Shown here in pieces: positions 34,149 through 42,411 of a stretch of 64,000 bases of DNA. The first letter of the stretch is position 1, and every line of letters begins with the position of its first letter. A program made the translations under genes and the position numbers. Where the stretch lies: the NCBI GenBank assembly GCA_965276815.1, contig CBDIBE010000012.1, forward strand, positions 1 to 64,000, in the 5' to 3' direction. The stretch comes from JAVVHH01 sp965276815 (GTDB taxonomy: Bacteria > Pseudomonadota > Alphaproteobacteria > Acetobacterales > Acetobacteraceae). The notes below the pieces were generated by a model, which saw nothing but the letters and a program-made list of their open reading frames with translations, had not been told where the DNA came from and made no database searches.

Positions 34149-35096
34149 TTATTCGCTGGTCGGCTTTGCCGCGTCCGGCGTGGAGGTGGGAGCCGGGGTG
34201 GAGGCCTGGACCGGGGTGGCGGCGTCGGGCGCCGGATGCGCATTCTTCATCATCGCGCCGGTCATCGGGATGAAGAACACGCCGACATCCTTGCGCGAGT
34301 GCACCTTGCCTTCCGCATCCTTCGTGTAGACGTAGAGGACCTGGCCGCGCTTGAACGGCTGGCCGATGGGGATCAGCATGCGGCCGCCGGGCTTGAGCTG
34401 CTTGAAAAGGTCGGGCGGCGCGTATTGCGCGGCGCAGGTGACGATGATTACGTCGAACCCGCCCTGCACCTCCGGCCAGCCGAAATATCCGTCCCCGACT
34501 CGCGTCTCGACGTTGTCATAGCCGAGCGGGGCGAAGATCTTGCTCACCGCACGGCCCAGCGGTTCAATGATCTCGATCGAATAGGCGCGCTTGGCGATGC
34601 GCGACAGCAGGCTGCTCTGAAAGCCGCTGCCGGTGCCGACCTCGAGCGTCACGTCACCGGGCTGCGCCTTGCAGACCTGGGTCATGTAGGCCTGGCCGAG
34701 ATAATCCGAGAGCGCAGAGCCGTAGCCGAGGGCCCACGGCTTCGGGTCGTCCTCGTAGGCGACGCCGCCTTCCGAGCGGTGATCGGGGTAGAAATAATGG
34801 AAATAGTCGCGCGGCACTTCCTGGAAAGCCTTCATCACGGCCGGGTCGGCACTGCCGAGGCGTTCCTTCAGGTAGCTCTCGATCCGGGCGAGGGCGGCGG
34901 GCTTGCGGGCCTGAATCGCCTGGAATTGTTGGTCCGACAGGCTCACCGGCCGGCCAGATTTCCGCATGGCGTCCTCGTACGCCTCACGCGTCCAGGCGCC
35001 AGGGACGGCGGGGGCGGCGCGTGCGGCCGCGAAGGGCGCGGCGAGGGAAGCGGCCAGCACGGCGCGGCGGGTCAGAGCGTGGGAGATGGCTGCCAC
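34149..35096 (-). CDS. Exported protein-L-isoaspartate O-methyltransferase-like protein
   Basis: GTG 35096 gives 315 aa with a signal-like N-terminus (ISHALTRRAVLAASLAAPFAAARAA), possibly Tat because of the RR. The methyltransferase domain has the SAM motif VTLEVGTGSGFQSSLLSRIA, PIMT-like EPLGRAVSKIFAPLGYDNVETRVGDGYFGWPEVQGGFDVIIVTCAA, and LKPGGRMLIPIG. Cytosolic PIMT repairs isoaspartyl residues; an exported form is odd because SAM is cytosolic. The C-terminus is a Pro/Ala/Thr tail. It overlaps the membrane spermidine-synthase-like gene by 25 nt, so it is the third gene of that operon. Confidence 0.82.
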   Translation of the reverse strand: MAAISHALTRRAVLAASLAAPFAAARAAPAVPGAWTREAYEDAMRKSGRPVSLSDQQFQAIQARKPAALARIESYLKERLGSADPAVMKAFQEVPRDYFHYFYPDHRSEGGVAYEDDPKPWALGYGSALSDYLGQAYMTQVCKAQPGDVTLEVGTGSGFQSSLLSRIAKRAYSIEIIEPLGRAVSKIFAPLGYDNVETRVGDGYFGWPEVQGGFDVIIVTCAAQYAPPDLFKQLKPGGRMLIPIGQPFKRGQVLYVYTKDAEGKVHSRKDVGVFFIPMTGAMMKNAHPAPDAATPVQASTPAPTSTPDAAKPTSE

Positions 35097-37504
35097 TGAA
35101 GTGACTTTCGCAGAGAGGGGTAAGCGACGAGGACGATAACATACAGCAAAGTGGCTGCAATCAATACACCGTCGAACCCGGCCTGCACCGCAACGAGATT
35201 TGCGAGTGGCGTAGCAACCACAGAGAAGGCGCCGTTGAGCCCCCAGGCCCAGGGCAGCATCCCGCCGCCTCTGGCGCTGGCGCGCGCCAGGCCGAGCGGG
35301 AACGGTAGGCCGAGCGCCAGCGACACCGGGGCAATGATCGCGATCAGGATCAGCGCACGCATCGCCCAGGGCAGGCCGAGCGTGGCCAGCAGGAACGGCT
35401 CGAGCCCTGTCAGCGCCAGACCGCACCACACGACCACCACGCCGGCGGCGATGGCGATGCCGCCATTCCGTAATCTGTCGGCGATCAGGCTGCCGAGGCC
35501 AGAAAACACCAGCATCCCGGTCAGCACGGCGGCAAAGGCGCTGGTGCGGTCGTTCAGGTAAAGGCTCGCTTTCTCGATCAGGAAGATCTCGATGAATAGG
35601 AAACCAAGGCCGAGGCTGGCGAAATAGATCACCGGGCGCAGGATCGGCGCCCGGGTGGCGCGTGGCCCGGCGACGCGCGGCGCGAAAAGCGGCACCGCGA
35701 GGACCAGCAGCGCAATCACCACGGCCTGCGCCAGCACGGCGAGGTTGACGAGCTGCCCGACCTCCGCCTGCGGCAGGATCTCCACCCGGCGCAGGATGTC
35801 GGGCAAGCGGAAGAGGCGTAGGATGTTGAAATAGAACGGGCGATCGAGCGTGATTGGCCGCAGGTCGAACGCTTGTTGCGACGGGCTCGCTTCGCCGCGC
35901 AGCACCAGTCCGGCCTCGTCGGCCACGGCGTCCTGCGACCCGGTGCTCGTCTGCACTTCGCCGCTCGTGAAGTCCACCGGCGGCAGATCGTTGTAGATGT
36001 TCGCCCGTGCGGCAGCCACGTCGATGCCGGGATAGTAGGACACGTCGAACGACCGGGCATCGCACCAGGCGCGCACGGCGGCAATGCGTTCGGCGCTCCA
36101 AGCCCGATTGCTGACCAGGATGCGGACGTTCCAGGCGGAGCGATAGACGACGACATGCGCCGCCGGGTCGGCGATCTCGGAGGCGAGCAGCGCATGGCGC
36201 ACGGTGGCGAGCACGCGGACCGCGTAGACCGGGAACTCGCGGATCGAGACCGGGATCGAGACCAACCCGCCGGGCCGGAGGTGCCGCAGATAGCCTTCGA
36301 TGGCCTCGGCGGTGAAGGCGTTGTCGTTGACCTCGGCTGCATCGAGGAAGTCGCCGGAGATGTCGATCAGGTCATAGGCGCCGGTGATCGCGAGCGGGCT
36401 CGATGGCGAGAGCTGGACCCGTGCGTCGGCGGCGGACGCGGGCGCAGGGCCGAGGCCGGCGCGCACTGCACCGAGCAGGACCGGGTCGGGCTCGAGCGCC
36501 TCGACGGAGCTCGCGCCCAGGGCGAGCGCTTGCTGCACGGCAAACCCGCCGGACGCGCCCGCGAGCAGGGCTGAAGGGTGCGGCAGCAGCGTGTAGGGCA
36601 AGGCGGCGAGCGCGGCCGGCGCGTAGGCGGCGCTGGCCTGGCCGGGTTTCGGCAGAGCGGCGACCCGGTTGCCGTCGCGATACAGGCCAAAAGATTGCGG
36701 CGGACCCGGCAGGTTGAGCATCCCCGCATCGTTGGAGACGTCGACGTCAACCCGCTCGGTAAAATCGTCGAGCAGCGCGTAGAGGCCGCGCGGCGAACGC
36801 ACCTCGGCGACCTGGCGCGCGTTCGGCGTGTGCAGCGGGGCGTAGATCGCCTTGAAATCATTGTAGGCCGCGCGGTCATTGCCGAGCAGCGCGGCTTCGC
36901 TGCCGGCCAACACCAGCAGTGCGGCGAGCGCCATGCGCAGCGGGAACCGCCCGAACAGGCAGCTCGCCGCCAGCACGAGCAGCAGCGCCGGCACCAGGGC
37001 GAACGGGTGCAGAATGCCCATCAAGGCGAGGACGAGCGCGGCGCCCGCACCGGCGCCGGTCAGGTCAAAACCATAGACCCGTCCCACCCGATGCTCGTTC
37101 AGCACGAAACTCAGGCTGATGTAGAGGCCGGTGAGATAAAAGAACGGCAGCAAGACCGCATAATACAGCGCGATGTTGCCGAGCTGGGGCAGATAGGTGG
37201 CCGCGTTCTGCAGCTGCAGCGGATTGAACGGGTTGGCGGTCGTCGCCCAGTAGCCTGCGGCGGCGGTCACGATCAGCAGCAACGGCAGTAGCAGCAACAG
37301 GGTCGGCCCATGCCGGACCATGCGCTCGCGCGTCAGCGCGACGGTGACGCCGCTCAACGCGAACCCGACCATGACGATCGATATGACCCAGTAACCGTAT
37401 TCCGACCATTTCGCGACTGCAAAATACCGGGTGAGCGCAATCTCGTAGCCGACCGCTGCCCCAGAAATGAGAAAGAGCGGCCACAACGATGTCCGCTGGT
37501 TCAA
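35072..37504 (-). CDS. Membrane-embedded spermidine-synthase-like protein
   Basis: I choose TTG 37504, which overlaps the hydrolase stop as TTGA, giving 810 aa; the start is not certain. The N-terminal third has about seven membrane helices. A SpeE-like domain follows (LLAGASGGFAVQQALALGASSVEALEPDPVLLGAVRAGLG, then YDLIDISGDFLDAAEVND). The C-terminal part has another six or so helices (IYFASLGLGFLFIEIFLIEKASLYLNDRTSAFAAVLTGM). This architecture is that of fused spermine/spermidine-synthase membrane proteins of unknown function. The SAM or aminopropyl donor site is degenerate enough that catalysis is not assured. Confidence 0.82.
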   Translation of the reverse strand: MNQRTSLWPLFLISGAAVGYEIALTRYFAVAKWSEYGYWVISIVMVGFALSGVTVALTRERMVRHGPTLLLLLPLLLIVTAAAGYWATTANPFNPLQLQNAATYLPQLGNIALYYAVLLPFFYLTGLYISLSFVLNEHRVGRVYGFDLTGAGAGAALVLALMGILHPFALVPALLLVLAASCLFGRFPLRMALAALLVLAGSEAALLGNDRAAYNDFKAIYAPLHTPNARQVAEVRSPRGLYALLDDFTERVDVDVSNDAGMLNLPGPPQSFGLYRDGNRVAALPKPGQASAAYAPAALAALPYTLLPHPSALLAGASGGFAVQQALALGASSVEALEPDPVLLGAVRAGLGPAPASAADARVQLSPSSPLAITGAYDLIDISGDFLDAAEVNDNAFTAEAIEGYLRHLRPGGLVSIPVSIREFPVYAVRVLATVRHALLASEIADPAAHVVVYRSAWNVRILVSNRAWSAERIAAVRAWCDARSFDVSYYPGIDVAAARANIYNDLPPVDFTSGEVQTSTGSQDAVADEAGLVLRGEASPSQQAFDLRPITLDRPFYFNILRLFRLPDILRRVEILPQAEVGQLVNLAVLAQAVVIALLVLAVPLFAPRVAGPRATRAPILRPVIYFASLGLGFLFIEIFLIEKASLYLNDRTSAFAAVLTGMLVFSGLGSLIADRLRNGGIAIAAGVVVVWCGLALTGLEPFLLATLGLPWAMRALILIAIIAPVSLALGLPFPLGLARASARGGGMLPWAWGLNGAFSVVATPLANLVAVQAGFDGVLIAATLLYVIVLVAYPSLRKSLQWQPSPTL

Positions 37505-38352
37505 GGCCAGACTCGGCGCCGGATGAAGCTGTCTACGAGCGTGTCGAAACGGTTCGCCTCGTCGACGAACAACGCATGCCCGGCGTCGCGGAACAGCTCC
37601 GCCTCCGCATAGGGCTGATGCGCGACGAGATTGGACGCCTGCCCGTAGAATCTGGGCCTGACAATGTACAGGATCGGGTGGCGCACCGACCAGACTGCGT
37701 CCCGCCAATAGGTGCGCGGCACCGGGTAGTTGCCGAGCCGCGCCGCCGCCTCGGGCGGGGTGCGCAACGCGTCTTCGGTGAGCCGTTCGATATAGTCTTC
37801 GCCGGGATAGTGGACGAACATGCCCTGCACGAAGCGGCGCATCTTCTCCTCGCGGTCCAGACGCGGGCCGCTTGTGACGATTCCGCGCGACGGGACCGGC
37901 GGCGGGTTTTCGCCGACTGAGTTGTCGATCAGCACCAGCCCGGCCACCAGCGCGTCGCCATATTGGTGGATGTAGGAAAGGCTATCCAGCACGCCGAGCG
38001 ACCAGCCGACCAGCACGACCGGGTGATTGCCATAGGCGGCGATCAACTCGGCAATGTCCTGCCCGCGGCGCTGATAATCGTAGCCGGTGACGGCGATTTC
38101 GCTGTCGCCCTGCCCCCGCGGGTCGAGCGCGAGCACGTGGTAGCGCTGCGCAAAGTAGAGGATTTGCGCCTGGAAAATCCAGGCGGGCATGGTCCAGCCC
38201 GGGACGAAGACGATGGTGTTCTGGGTGCGCGACCCGGCCTCGATGACGTGCAGGCGCACGCCGTCGCTGGTGGTGAACTCGGCATCGGCGCCCCAGGCCG
38301 CCGCAGGCAGCAGCAGCACGACGAGAAGCAGGCGGAGCAGCACGGCGAGCAT
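37501..38352 (-). CDS. Secreted alpha/beta hydrolase
   Basis: A 283-aa protein with a signal peptide (MLAVLLRLLLVVLLLPAAAWGADA). The nucleophile elbow is VVLVGWSLGVLDSL (GWSLG), the oxyanion loop FVPGWTMPAW, and the catalytic His lies in FRDAGHALFVDEANRFD near the end. It probably cuts an ester or amide in the periplasm. It leads the operon with the spermidine-synthase-like and PIMT-like genes, all three with membrane or export signals, so they may act on one envelope substrate. Confidence 0.88.
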   Translation of the reverse strand: MLAVLLRLLLVVLLLPAAAWGADAEFTTSDGVRLHVIEAGSRTQNTIVFVPGWTMPAWIFQAQILYFAQRYHVLALDPRGQGDSEIAVTGYDYQRRGQDIAELIAAYGNHPVVLVGWSLGVLDSLSYIHQYGDALVAGLVLIDNSVGENPPPVPSRGIVTSGPRLDREEKMRRFVQGMFVHYPGEDYIERLTEDALRTPPEAAARLGNYPVPRTYWRDAVWSVRHPILYIVRPRFYGQASNLVAHQPYAEAELFRDAGHALFVDEANRFDTLVDSFIRRRVWP

Positions 38353-38474
38353 AGGGCCTTATGACTCGGACCGGCGCTACCGTGTCAATCATTGTTGCAC
38401 GCCGGCCGTTTACGCTGGGCGCGTGTGTTTTCCTGGGCGGCGGCGTATCGCGAACGGGTTGTAGGGGTGAGGTT

Positions 38475-38642
38475 TTGGACGACGGCAAGGATCCTGGATC
38501 ATCGCGCCAGTTGATTGCGGCGCTCATCTTGCTGGCCGCGCTGATCGCGGCCGGCCTGTGGCTGACCGGCGTGCTGCGCGGGTCGTCGGCTATCCAGGAC
38601 TGCGTGCAGTCCGGCCGGACCAACTGCGCGCCCGTCCACTAA
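38475..38642 (+). CDS. Small single-pass membrane protein (55 aa)
   Basis: The likely start is TTG 38475 behind AGGGGTGAGG. The product has a short polar N-terminus (LDDGKDPGSSRQ), one membrane helix (LIAALILLAALIAAGLWLTGVL) and a tail IQDCVQSGRTNCAPVH with two Cys nine residues apart, suited to a disulfide outside the membrane. I have no function for it. A longer frame from 38361 would put Arg-rich sequence in front. The last 4 bp overlap the converging DHA2 gene. Confidence 0.6.
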   Translation: MDDGKDPGSSRQLIAALILLAALIAAGLWLTGVLRGSSAIQDCVQSGRTNCAPVH

Positions 38643-40168
38643 TGTCCCATGTCCGCTACGGGCGCCGCGCCAGACCGGAGTTGCAGGTCCTTCATGCCGG
38701 CCGCGATCACGATCGCAACCAGCAACAGGCAGAAACAGGCGCCGAACGCTAATTGGAAGCCGGCGCCGAGTGCGGCGCGCGCCTGAGCCACATGCGCCCC
38801 GGCCCCAGCGGGCCCGCGGAGCGCGCCCAAATCGATTGCGGGCAACCCGGCCGCCAGCAACCCCGCGTTGAACCGCATGGTCAGCAATGACCCGGCCACC
38901 GTGCTCCCGAACGCGCCGCCCATCGAGCGCAGGAACAGCAGCGACCCGGTCGCCGCACCGACATCGCGCCGCTCCGCCGCATTCTGCACTTGCATCAGCA
39001 CGGTCGGCATGGTCACGCCCGTGCCGACGCCCAGAATCCCCGAAACCAGCATCACCGCCCAGGCCGGTGAGCCCTCACCCATCATCGCGAGCCCCAGGAA
39101 GCCGGCGGCGCAAAACAGCAGCCCGGCGATCACGAGGGCCTTCGTCCGCCCCAGCCGTCGCGCGGACTGCCCCGCGATATAGGCGCCGATCACGCTCGAG
39201 GCGAGGAACGGCATGACCATCAGCCCCGAAACCTCGGCCTCGTAGCCGAGCAAAAGCTGGAAATAGAGCGGCAGCAGGAAGGTCGCGCCGAACAGGCCGA
39301 GAGAGGTGAAGAACGCGATCAACACGCCGCGCAGGAAGGTGGGATTGCCGAACAGACGCGGCGGAAGGATCGGGTCGGCGACGCGCTGCTCCTGCCAGAT
39401 CAGCAGGGCAAGCATGACCAGGCCGAGGAGGGCCAGCCCGGCCACGGGGGCCGACAGCCACGGCATCTCCACCCCGCCCCAGCTCAGCATCAACAGCCAG
39501 GCGGTCACTCCGAGTACGAGCAACAGCGCGCCCCAGAGGTCCATTTGCAGCTTGCGCCGCTGGGTGCGGATCATGCGCAGCGCGCGCTCGCAGAGAAAGA
39601 AGGCGATTAGGCCGACCGGCAGGTTGACCCAGAAAATCCATCGCCAGGAGAGATGGTCGGTCGCCCAGCCGCCCAGGATCGGCCCGGCGATGGAGGATAC
39701 GCCCCACATCGACGCCATGTAGCCCTGGTAACGGCCACGCTCGCGTGGCGCCACGACGTCGGCCACCGCAGCTTGCGCCATCGAAAACAGCGCGGCGCCG
39801 CCGAGTCCCTGAGCAGCCCGGGCAATGATGAGTTGGGGAAGCGTTTGGGCGAAGCCGCAGCCCATGCTGGCCGCGATAAACCACAGGAGGCCGGGCAAAA
39901 GCAGGGCGCGGCGCCCGAACGTGTCGGACAGCTTGCCGAGGATCGGCGTCGCCGCCGTGCTGGTTAGCAGGTAGGCGGTGACGATCCAGGAGAGATGCCC
40001 GAAGGAGTTGAGATCGGCCGCCATCGCCGGCACCGCGGGGATGATTACCGTCTGGTCGAGCGAGGCGAGGAAAATGCACAGCATGATCCCGGTGATGACT
40101 CGGAGGATCTGCTGGTGTGTGTATTGGGGGACCTCTGTGGTCCCGGCGATGGGCACGGCGTCGGCCAT
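38639..40168 (-). CDS. DHA2-family MFS drug/H+ antiporter (EmrB-like)
   Basis: ATG 40168 gives 509 aa (MADAVPIAGTTEVPQYTHQQ) with 14 predicted helices. Motif A is GKLSDTFGRRALLLPG, motif C-like GPILGGWATDHLSWRWIFWVNLPVG, and the first helix holds the D1 motif LASLDQTVIIPAVPAM. Members export drugs, dyes or metabolites using the proton gradient. There is no partner EmrA-like gene or TetR regulator next to it, so the substrate is open. Confidence 0.92.
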   Translation of the reverse strand: MADAVPIAGTTEVPQYTHQQILRVITGIMLCIFLASLDQTVIIPAVPAMAADLNSFGHLSWIVTAYLLTSTAATPILGKLSDTFGRRALLLPGLLWFIAASMGCGFAQTLPQLIIARAAQGLGGAALFSMAQAAVADVVAPRERGRYQGYMASMWGVSSIAGPILGGWATDHLSWRWIFWVNLPVGLIAFFLCERALRMIRTQRRKLQMDLWGALLLVLGVTAWLLMLSWGGVEMPWLSAPVAGLALLGLVMLALLIWQEQRVADPILPPRLFGNPTFLRGVLIAFFTSLGLFGATFLLPLYFQLLLGYEAEVSGLMVMPFLASSVIGAYIAGQSARRLGRTKALVIAGLLFCAAGFLGLAMMGEGSPAWAVMLVSGILGVGTGVTMPTVLMQVQNAAERRDVGAATGSLLFLRSMGGAFGSTVAGSLLTMRFNAGLLAAGLPAIDLGALRGPAGAGAHVAQARAALGAGFQLAFGACFCLLLVAIVIAAGMKDLQLRSGAAPVADMGH

Positions 40169-40240
40169 TCCCGTGGGATAGCGCGCCGGGGGCCCTGAAG
40201 TCAGCAATTGATGTGGAATGGCGGCCCTGCTTGACGGCCG

Positions 40241-41320
40241 CTAGCCAGAGGTTAACAGGGTCTCGCGCAACAATGCGTCTACGATCACGGCCCGCTGCGC
40301 ATAGGTATGCCCGGCGAGGATGCGGGCGCGGGCGGCCGCCCCGATGCTGCGGGCGCGCTCGGGCGTGAGGGCTTGCAGGTGCTGGGCGACCTCCGCGCCG
40401 TTGCGAGCGACCAGCACTTCCGTGCCGGGCTGCAAGAAGAGTTCGATCCCTTCCCAGGCGTCGGTGATCAGGCACGCGCCGGCGCCGGCGGCTTCGAACA
40501 CCCGCGTCGCTGGGGAGAAGCCGACGGCGGCCATGCTGTCGCGGGCGACGTTGAGGACCGCCATGGACGAGCAGTTGAACGCGTTGTGGTCGGCGGTGCC
40601 GACATGGCCGATGGTGCGGACGTTTTGCGGCATGGGCTTGTCGTGCCAGCCATTGCCGCCGAGCAGGAAGGCGCGGTCTGGGCAGCGCTGCGCCGCGTTG
40701 AGAAAGAAGGCCTCGACCCGGGCCTCGCGGTCTGGCAGGCGGTTGGCGAGGAAAGCGAGGTCGGCGGCGAGGCGCGGGTTGGGCGGGGACGGGTGGTGGG
40801 TCGCCGGGTCGAGGGCGTTGTAGATCGGCGCGCAGCGTCTCGCGCCAAACCCGGTGTAGGCCTGCACGACCGGCGGGCCGCCGCCATAGGTCAGGACGAG
40901 ATCGAGTCGCGGCAGCGCGGCACGGAGCGGATGGGCGGGGTCGGCGCGGAGTGTGTCCAGCGTGGCGGCGGCATCGACGTCCCAAAAGATGCGGAGCGCG
41001 CCTGGCCGCCCATGGATCAAGATTCCGGCGAGCAATTCGTCGTCGAACACGCCGACGCCGCTGGCTTTAACGATCACGTCGGCGTACTGCGCGTCGGCCA
41101 AAACCGAGTGCAGACCGTCGCCGGTCGCCGGGTAGACCACGACGCGCGCGTAGTCCGGCGGCTCGATGTCGCGGTGAAGCTGCCGGTCGAAGGCGTCGGG
41201 CTCGTAGAAGGTGATCTCGTGCCCCAAAGGGGCGAGCGCCGAGAGCAGGCCGCGATAATAGGTGGCCGCACCGTTCCAATAGGAGGAGAGCAGGCTCGAG
41301 CCGTAGAAGGCGATCCGCAT
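40241..41320 (-). CDS. CgeB-like glycosyltransferase (third of the glycan operon)
   Basis: A 359-aa GT-B fold protein beginning MRIAFYGSSLLSSYWNGAATYYRGLLSALAPLGHEITFYEPD. The C-terminal half carries the CgeB/Glyco_trans_1_2 segment: VLNVARDSMAAVGFSPATRVFEAAGAGACLITDAWEGIELFLQPGTEVLVARNGAEVAQHL, with the Glu of FEAAG at the donor site. It is the last gene of a six-gene operon, starting 1 nt into the stop of the preceding gene (TGATG at 41320). The sugar and acceptor are unknown. Confidence 0.88.
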   Translation of the reverse strand: MRIAFYGSSLLSSYWNGAATYYRGLLSALAPLGHEITFYEPDAFDRQLHRDIEPPDYARVVVYPATGDGLHSVLADAQYADVIVKASGVGVFDDELLAGILIHGRPGALRIFWDVDAAATLDTLRADPAHPLRAALPRLDLVLTYGGGPPVVQAYTGFGARRCAPIYNALDPATHHPSPPNPRLAADLAFLANRLPDREARVEAFFLNAAQRCPDRAFLLGGNGWHDKPMPQNVRTIGHVGTADHNAFNCSSMAVLNVARDSMAAVGFSPATRVFEAAGAGACLITDAWEGIELFLQPGTEVLVARNGAEVAQHLQALTPERARSIGAAARARILAGHTYAQRAVIVDALLRETLLTSG

Positions 41321-42411
41321 CAGGCGCGCAGATGCTCGATGATGCCGAGCAGCTCAGCGACACGGTGCGCGCAGGTGTGGCGGGCGTGGATCGTCGCAAG
41401 GCCGTGCGCGGCGAGATTGGCGCGCAACGCGGGGTCGGCCCGCAGTGCCGCGAGATGAGCCTGCATTTGCGCCCCATTTCGGGCGACGAGGTAGTCCTTC
41501 CCGGGGGTGAACAGGCCCTCCACGTCCTGCCACGGCGCGGAGACGAGCGGGATGCCGCAGGCCAGGGCTTCGAAGACCCGGATGGTCGGGATGCCGGGAA
41601 GCTGGTCGGCGTAGAAGCGGCGCGGGACGTGGATGGTCAACAGATGCTCGGCGAAGACCGCGGGCGCCCGGAAATTCGGCAGCCATCCGCGGTAATGCGC
41701 GCCATAGCGGGCGAGCATGGCCAGCGCCGCTTCCGGGTAGCGCACGCCGTGGATGTCGAGCGGAAGCCCGAGCGCCGCCGTTGGCGCGAGCAGGAAGGAC
41801 TCCAGCTCGGCCGTGCGCTCGCCATCGCCCCAATTGCCGATCCAGACCGCGCCCTCTCGCGACCCTTCGATGGAAGGAGGGCGGAACAGGCGCGTATCGG
41901 CCGCTTCGTGCCACACGAAGACCCGGTCCTGCCATCCCCAGCCGCGGTATACCTCGGCCAGCGCCGCACCGAAGGCGAGGACGCCGTCATAGCGCTCAAG
42001 GTCGTAGGCGCGCATGGCGGCCGGGTCGCTCACGGCGCGGTGGTGGGTGTCGTGGAAGAGCAGGGTGAACCGCATCCCTTGGCGTCGCAGGGCTCCGAGG
42101 CGGGCGACGAGTTCGGGCTCGTTCCATTCGTGGACGAGGACGACATCCGCTTGGTCGACTAGGGCGGCGAGATCGGCGTCGCGCGGATACACATTGGCGG
42201 CCAGCTCCGGATAGACGGCGCGCCATGCTTCCGCCGCCCCCGGACCGGCATCGGCCTGCAGATTCCGCAGGCTCCACGCGTTACGCGGCTCGAGCGCGGT
42301 GACCTGGTGGCCGCAATGCACCAGCTCGCGCAGCACGCCGCGCAGGAAGTGCGCGTTGCCGTGGTTCCAGCACGAGGCCAGCGAGTGGGTGAAGTAGACG
42401 AATCGCATCAT
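41320..42411 (-). CDS. CgeB-like glycosyltransferase
   Basis: A 363-aa protein of the same family as the next gene, with the C-terminal block LLTIHVPRRFYADQLPGIPTIRVFEALACGIPLVSAPWQDVEGLFTPGKDYLVARNGAQM. The N-terminal half has FLRGVLRELVHCGHQVTALEPRNAWS. The neighbouring CgeB gene looks like a diverged duplicate: both end with a GxDYLVARNGA or TEVLVARNGAE strand and a helical tail. It overlaps the GT4 gene as ATGA (42408-42411). Confidence 0.88.
   Translation of the reverse strand: MMRFVYFTHSLASCWNHGNAHFLRGVLRELVHCGHQVTALEPRNAWSLRNLQADAGPGAAEAWRAVYPELAANVYPRDADLAALVDQADVVLVHEWNEPELVARLGALRRQGMRFTLLFHDTHHRAVSDPAAMRAYDLERYDGVLAFGAALAEVYRGWGWQDRVFVWHEAADTRLFRPPSIEGSREGAVWIGNWGDGERTAELESFLLAPTAALGLPLDIHGVRYPEAALAMLARYGAHYRGWLPNFRAPAVFAEHLLTIHVPRRFYADQLPGIPTIRVFEALACGIPLVSAPWQDVEGLFTPGKDYLVARNGAQMQAHLAALRADPALRANLAAHGLATIHARHTCAHRVAELLGIIEHLRA

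Noticed and set aside
39075..40985. Open frame of 636 codons on the minus strand across the DHA2 and CgeB genes
   Set aside because: It spans two clear genes in another frame and is Arg/Pro-rich throughout.
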